Shown in pieces: positions 59,979 through 64,000 of a stretch of 64,000 nt of DNA. Source of the DNA: Euborellia annulipes (lineage: Eukaryota > Arthropoda > Insecta > Dermaptera > Anisolabididae); assembly GCA_023213315.1 (NCBI GenBank), contig JAKCPI010015508.1:1-64000 (forward strand), read 5' to 3'. A program made the translations under genes and the position numbers. The notes beneath the pieces are model-generated. The model saw nothing but the letters and a program-made list of their open reading frames with translations. It was not told where the DNA came from and did no database searches. Each line of letters starts with the position of its first letter. Positions within the stretch are counted from its first letter, which is position 1.

Positions 59979-62900
59979 CTAAAAATAAAAAAAAATAAAA
60001 TATTAATTTTACAAAAAAAAGTACAATTACGGAAAGACAAAATAGACAAAATGGCAATACTATTGAATTTAACAATAAATTCAAAAGGTTTTCAAACCGA
60101 GATCCATCGTATGAAAATTAATTATTTTTTTAATTTAAAAAAATATTTATAACTAGCCCCACCGCCAGCCTTTGGAGCGAAGGGAAGTTATTCAAACAGT
60201 GACGCAAAGAACAAAAGTCCCTCATTCATTTTCTTTTAGAAGAAATCTTAAATTAAACAATTAATAACTCAAATAGTTATAGAAATTTCGGGATGGACAT
60301 AATTTTTCAGAAATCCCTAGAAGGTTCTCTTTTGACATATACAGGGTGGGGCAACTTAACTTGCTGATTTAGAGTTAATAAAACAGAATTGGATATAGTT
60401 ATTGATTTATTTCCTTTAGACACTTATTCTACAACTTTATAAATTTTATTTTCAAGTTGTTTTAAATATTGTATCGGATCGCTATGTAGCGACGATTGAT
60501 TAACCGTTTGAAAAGTACTGTTCTACGGCAAACGCACGCTGTTGGCTCGTCCAATGCGATATCGTAATTATCTATGATCGTAACTAAAGAATAACGGTTA
60601 AAAACTTCCCGAAGCCCTTTTTCGAATGATAGGGCCTACTATCCACACCCTCTACCGGCTAAAGCTCACCTAATGTCGGCCAAATCAAATCAGCAAGTCA
60701 AGTTGCCCCACCCTGTATAAAAATCGTTTGGAAATTTCAACAGACAGACGGATATTAGCGAATTAGATAAATAGATGTAGATTATTTTATAAATTTTTCA
60801 GAGGCTTCACAAAACCATTAGGACTTTACGATTAGAGTGACATCTTACCAGGATTAACGACAACTTCCACCTCATCTTCAATTTCTGTTGATAAACTATA
60901 GAGCTTATATTTAGCTTTCCAAATTCCCGCATGAGTTAGATTGACTTTATCAATTTGATATATGCATTGGCCTTTCATTAACATTTCAAAAGGCTGAGTT
61001 ATTCGACAGTAAGTTGAATCTTTGCTACCCATTACTACAACACCTTTGTAGAATTCATTCAAATATTGTGTACTATTTCGATCCAATTCAGGTACAGATT
61101 CTGAAAATAATACAAATTTTTATAAGATTAATATTTAATATTTATTATTCTAATAGGAATTAGTTTTAATCATTTTAATAGGATAAACTATCAACTATAT
61201 GTTACAAAATTTAGAAATATTTTTGAATTAAAAGAAAAAATGATAAGAATTAAAGACCGAAAAGAGCCCCAGTCATTGGAAAAGGCGTTCTAAAATTTTG
61301 TTAAAATAATTAAAATCTAAATTGAAGACATTTGTCACGACCCTATTCCATATCTAATAACAACATGGAAGAAAGTCATAATAGATGTATTTTTCTTAAA
61401 GTGAGTTTTAGAGGCACCCTAAAATAGATGAGAAATTATACCAAAATTTGATCATCAAACTCTTAAACTCTTCGTATACGATCGGGATTTTCAGTATTTC
61501 TAAGAATTGTCAGTTTTATTTATCGTGTAGCATAGTGACTAAGAGGCGTAGGCATATATGGGGGGGGGGGGGGGGCGAGGATGCCCGGGCCCCCCTCCAC
61601 GAAACTTTTCAAATCTAAATGCATATATACAGGCCAATATCTATATTTGTTTGAAAAGGTGCGTAGTATAAATAAAAGTAATAAAAAAAAATATATATAT
61701 ATATTAATAATAACCCTCGGGGCTCATGTGTATATAAAAATAAATTTTATACAAATTTGTCTTGTAGAGGGCGCAGGCTCCTCGGGGCACTGGTATTTTA
61801 AAAATATTTTTTTTTGTATGGAGGCGAGGGGGATATTTAAAAATGAATACGCCCTCCCCCATCCGAGAAAATGTCTATATACGTCCCTGTAGTGTCTGAT
61901 GGGCTAATGAATGAGACATGGTTTGTAGATTAAATAATTGAAGAAAAGACACAAAATTTAATATTACTGTTCAGTCATGCTGAGAGAATTAGTATATTAT
62001 TGAAGAAACCCCCCCCCTAACTAGGCCCATATCTAGTAGAAAGTGGATGGAGGCCAATTAATTACTCAAATAGGCAGTGAACAATTAGAGATATTAATGT
62101 TTCAATTTGAAATATGCCCGTGAGGTAGTTTATGGGTTCTTTTCTCGTTTCAAGCGATGAAAATTTTATAAATTGTATTTGATCTAAATTGAATTAGAAA
62201 AATGGGAACGCTTTCTAAATATCCTCGGATATCGAAAATTTAAAAATAAAAAAAAATGAAAAATGTTTAAGTTAAATATAAAATTGTATGAAATTATGTA
62301 GTAGAAGGAGAATGAAAAGAAAGAGAAGCTAATTATATTTTCATTTATTTTTCCCTCAGTGTTTCTACTATACATCAATTAACCAGCTATAAAAAACTTG
62401 CTATGATTACTCTTCATCGTTTATATACTCGTAGATATATTTTGAAATATTTTATTTAAGAATAATATAAAATTAAAAAAAAAATCAGAGCCTTTGAGGG
62501 GGGAGGGAGGACAAATGCCCCTAGCCCCTCCCCTAAATGACGCCAATGATTAAGCTTATGAGCTATTTTTTTTAAATTTATCTTATAATGAAATTAAAAC
62601 TTACCTATTCGGAGGTCAAAATTTTGAAATTTGGGGGTATTATCTAATCCATCAACCAACATCTGAAGTACCCACATGCCTGTATTATCTTTGTTTAGAT
62701 TTAAAATTAAAGCGCCGCATTCACCTAAGATATAAAAAGTATAATATAAGAATAATTCATTTTAAATTAAAAAAAAAAAAGAAAAGAAAGCAACCTTTGT
62801 CAAAACCTTCTCCCCAATACGAAAGATTTCTGCCTACATCTTGATGTGGAATTAAATTAATTATCTGATTAGATCTAGGGATTGTGAGAGTACAATTTGT

Positions 62901-63335
62901 AAGTTTAAAGCCTTCATATTGCACTTTTAGTACAACATTTGTTCCTGGAACAATTTTCGTATTATAACTGATTTGTGGAGTTACGTGAACTGTGTAACAG
63001 GAGATCAAATCTGAAAAAAGAGGCAATTATTATTTTTTATAATTTTAAAGGTTGTTTTGGCATCAGAGGCCATTTAGACCCGTCCCTATTCATTTAAATT
63101 AATTTATTAGCCAATTCACTTCAAATGAAATATTTTTCCCCTGGGTTGGGATGCAAACTCCAGAAGCTTTACCTATGAACTACAGGCCTAAGGCACAAAT
63201 ATTATTAATGAAAATATCGACCTGATTAGGGTAAAAAAAAGCATTTATTTTAAAAGTTGACTATTCTTTAGGAATAACCATATATTTACCTCCATAAAAG
63301 TCAACAAATATAAATAAGAGAAAATAAAAAAACAT
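59644..63335 (-). CDS. Secreted three-Ig-module protein, five exons
   Basis: Exons 63335-63290, 63010-62795, 62724-62605, 61100-60849 and 59978-59644 join into a complete frame of 322 residues. Residues 1-15 are a signal peptide (MFFYFLLFIFVDFYG). No later membrane segment or GPI signal is seen, so secretion is predicted. Module 1 (about 20-127) pairs C55 with C90 and has NKDNTGMW. Module 2 (129-211) has C159, C173 and THAGIW. Module 3 (213-322) has C233, C249, C286 and C304 with RPEERGSWTC. The D/E-x-x-G-x-W(-x-C) motifs are Ig F-strand signatures, but spacing and the partial loss of cysteines make the modules divergent. All four introns are phase 1, the pattern of shuffled extracellular modules. 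I do not recognise an orthologue. Possible roles are adhesion or immune recognition, which is inference only. Confidence 0.82.
60342..60715. mobile_element. Mariner-like MITE in the Ig-gene intron
   Basis: The ends CAGGGTGGGGCAACTTAACT and AGTCAAGTTGCCCCACCCTG are inverted repeats of about 30 bp, extended by TGCTGATTT and AAATCAGCA. TA flanks both sides (60,340-60,341 and 60,716-60,717). The interior is GC-richer than its surroundings but has no transposase frame. Confidence 0.88.
60849..61100 (-). CDS. Ig-domain gene exon 4
   Basis: Lying between ATTTTCAG and GTAAGA, it encodes module 2 with TYCRITQPFEMLMKGQCIYQ and VNLTHAGIWKAKY. Confidence 0.85.
61541..61889. mobile_element. hAT-like element, decayed relative of 43,819
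   Basis: AAGAGGCGTAGGCATATATG at the left and TCTATATACGTCCCTG at the right are degenerate inverted repeats. TAGTGACT and TAGTGTCT flank it (7 of 8). A G tract follows the left end. It lies in the Ig-gene intron between exons 3 and 4. Confidence 0.7.
62409..62550. repeat. Right-end fragment of a hAT-like element
   Basis: TATACTCGTAGATATATTTT to CTAAATGACGCCAATG matches the right half of the element at 59,269-59,510, with the terminal CCACTG mutated and the left end missing. Confidence 0.72.
62605..62724 (-). CDS. Ig-domain gene exon 3
   Basis: Lying between ATATCTTAG and GTAAGT, it has 39 whole codons plus split ends: ECGALILNLNKDNTGMWVLQ and DNTPKFQNFDLRI. Confidence 0.83.
62795..63010 (-). 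CDS. Ig-domain gene exon 2
   Basis: After TTTTTTCAG it encodes LISCYTVHVTPQISYNTKIV and VVLKVQYEGFKLTNCTLTIP. It ends GEGFDK before the non-standard but valid donor GTTGCT. Confidence 0.82.
63045..63195 (-). mobile_element. SINE of the second body type, minus orientation
   Basis: GGCATCAGAGGCCATTTAGA plus CCCGTCCCTATTCATTTAAA is the body, followed by a decayed head (GGTTGGGATGCAAACTCC). It lies in intron 1 of the Ig gene. Confidence 0.65.
63290..63335 (-). CDS. Ig-domain gene exon 1 (signal peptide)
   Basis: ATG at 63,335-63,333 opens a hydrophobic stretch and the exon ends GGAG before GTAAAT. It was chosen because its phase and hydrophobicity match exon 2. Confidence 0.78.
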
Positions 63336-64000
63336 TTTCAAATGACTCAAAGAACAAAAGTAAAGTATCTTTTAAGATGATTTTATTTTTTCTCTATCTT
63401 ATCATCCAGACATTCATTCATTATCATTTTTTAATTAAACATAATTTAAGTTGTAAGACTTATTTAATTAAAATTTTAATTTACAATCCAATTAGTATTC
63501 TTTCAAAATGTTATTCTTAATTTCTAAATCTAGAAAATTTTCCATCCAGCATACTTCAAGAACATTATCAATGATCATTGACCTTTTTTTATATGATTTG
63601 GAAACAGAATAAGAATTGTTTAATATTAAGAAAGGTTTGAATAGAAATAGAAAATATTAGAAAATTTTAAACCCAACTATTAGCAGGAATTTAAGGTCTG
63701 AAATCTTAAGATACCATCAAAAATTCATTTCCTTTCAAAATATTAGATGAGATATGAAATTGAAAGGAAAGAATAATTGATTTCTCACCTTTCCTTGTAA
63801 AGAGTTCACTCCTGTTTTGTCAAGAAGATGGTCAAGTTTTAAAAAAAAAAAATAGGCTCTATATTTTCTTTGAAAAATAAAAATAAAAGTTGCAATTAGG
63901 TGTATAGAAATTATTGAAACTAATATTTTTACTTTTAATAGAAACCAAACAAACTATCGGTGGAATGCCTGGACATGGAATAATTTGTTAAATAAATAAA
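63336..64000 (-). promoter_or_regulatory. Upstream region of the Ig-domain gene
   Basis: This AT-rich DNA is upstream of the minus-strand gene and should hold its promoter. I see no decisive core promoter element. No other gene is recognised. Confidence 0.35.

Overview
The window is AT-rich, intron-rich eukaryotic DNA with dense transposon debris. It looks like an arthropod genome, probably an insect. The evidence is an S9B dipeptidyl peptidase gene with giant 5' introns and tiny 3' introns, a short Ly6 gene, a secreted Ig-domain gene built from phase-1 exons, Jockey-like and RNase H-bearing non-LTR retrotransposons, and many miniature inverted-repeat elements. A hemipteran source is only a guess. 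There is no sign of bacterial, viral or organellar organisation, no CRISPR array and no rRNA.

Layout. Positions 1-2.4 kb hold the broken 3' part of a non-LTR retrotransposon with an RNase H domain. From 6,032 to 47,715 (+) runs the main gene, a membrane-type dipeptidyl peptidase of the DPP4/DPP10 family. I resolved 14 exons (792 residues, N-terminus missing). Its first four introns are about 17.7, 9.6, 7.1 and 3.5 kb and hold almost all the repeats. The last ten exons are packed into 3.3 kb. One small intron needs a GC-AG splice pair. The catalytic Ser, Asp and His and the glutamate motif are all present, so it should be an active exopeptidase rather than a DPP6/DPP10-type dead homologue.

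Three transcription units seem to be nested antisense inside these introns. Intron 1 holds a two-exon minus-strand unit starting at 22,997 that would encode a 37-residue single-span membrane micropeptide, or the N-terminus of a longer membrane protein. Intron 2 holds a complete three-exon Ly6/uPAR gene of 133 residues (30,906 to 28,385), probably GPI-anchored. Intron 3 holds a possible first exon at about 39.2-39.0 kb, and a 5'-truncated Jockey-like element whose reverse-transcriptase frame is still open.

Downstream of the peptidase, 47.7-59.6 kb is mostly AT-rich intergenic DNA with inverted-repeat elements, a tandem repeat and possible coding relics. At 63,335 to 59,644 (-) a five-exon gene encodes a 322-residue secreted protein with three Ig-like modules; all four introns are phase 1.

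Repeats. At least ten miniature elements have recognisable terminal inverted repeats plus matching target duplications: hAT-like with 7-8 bp, mariner-like with TA, and one PIF/Harbinger-like with TAA. A tRNA-derived SINE with A and B boxes occurs four times, once with a 14-bp duplication. The commonest repeat, family A here (about 0.65 kb, more than ten copies or parts), carries a hairpin at each end; families B and C share its head but have different bodies. Exon coordinates come from hand-read splice sites and continuous reading frames, without transcript support.
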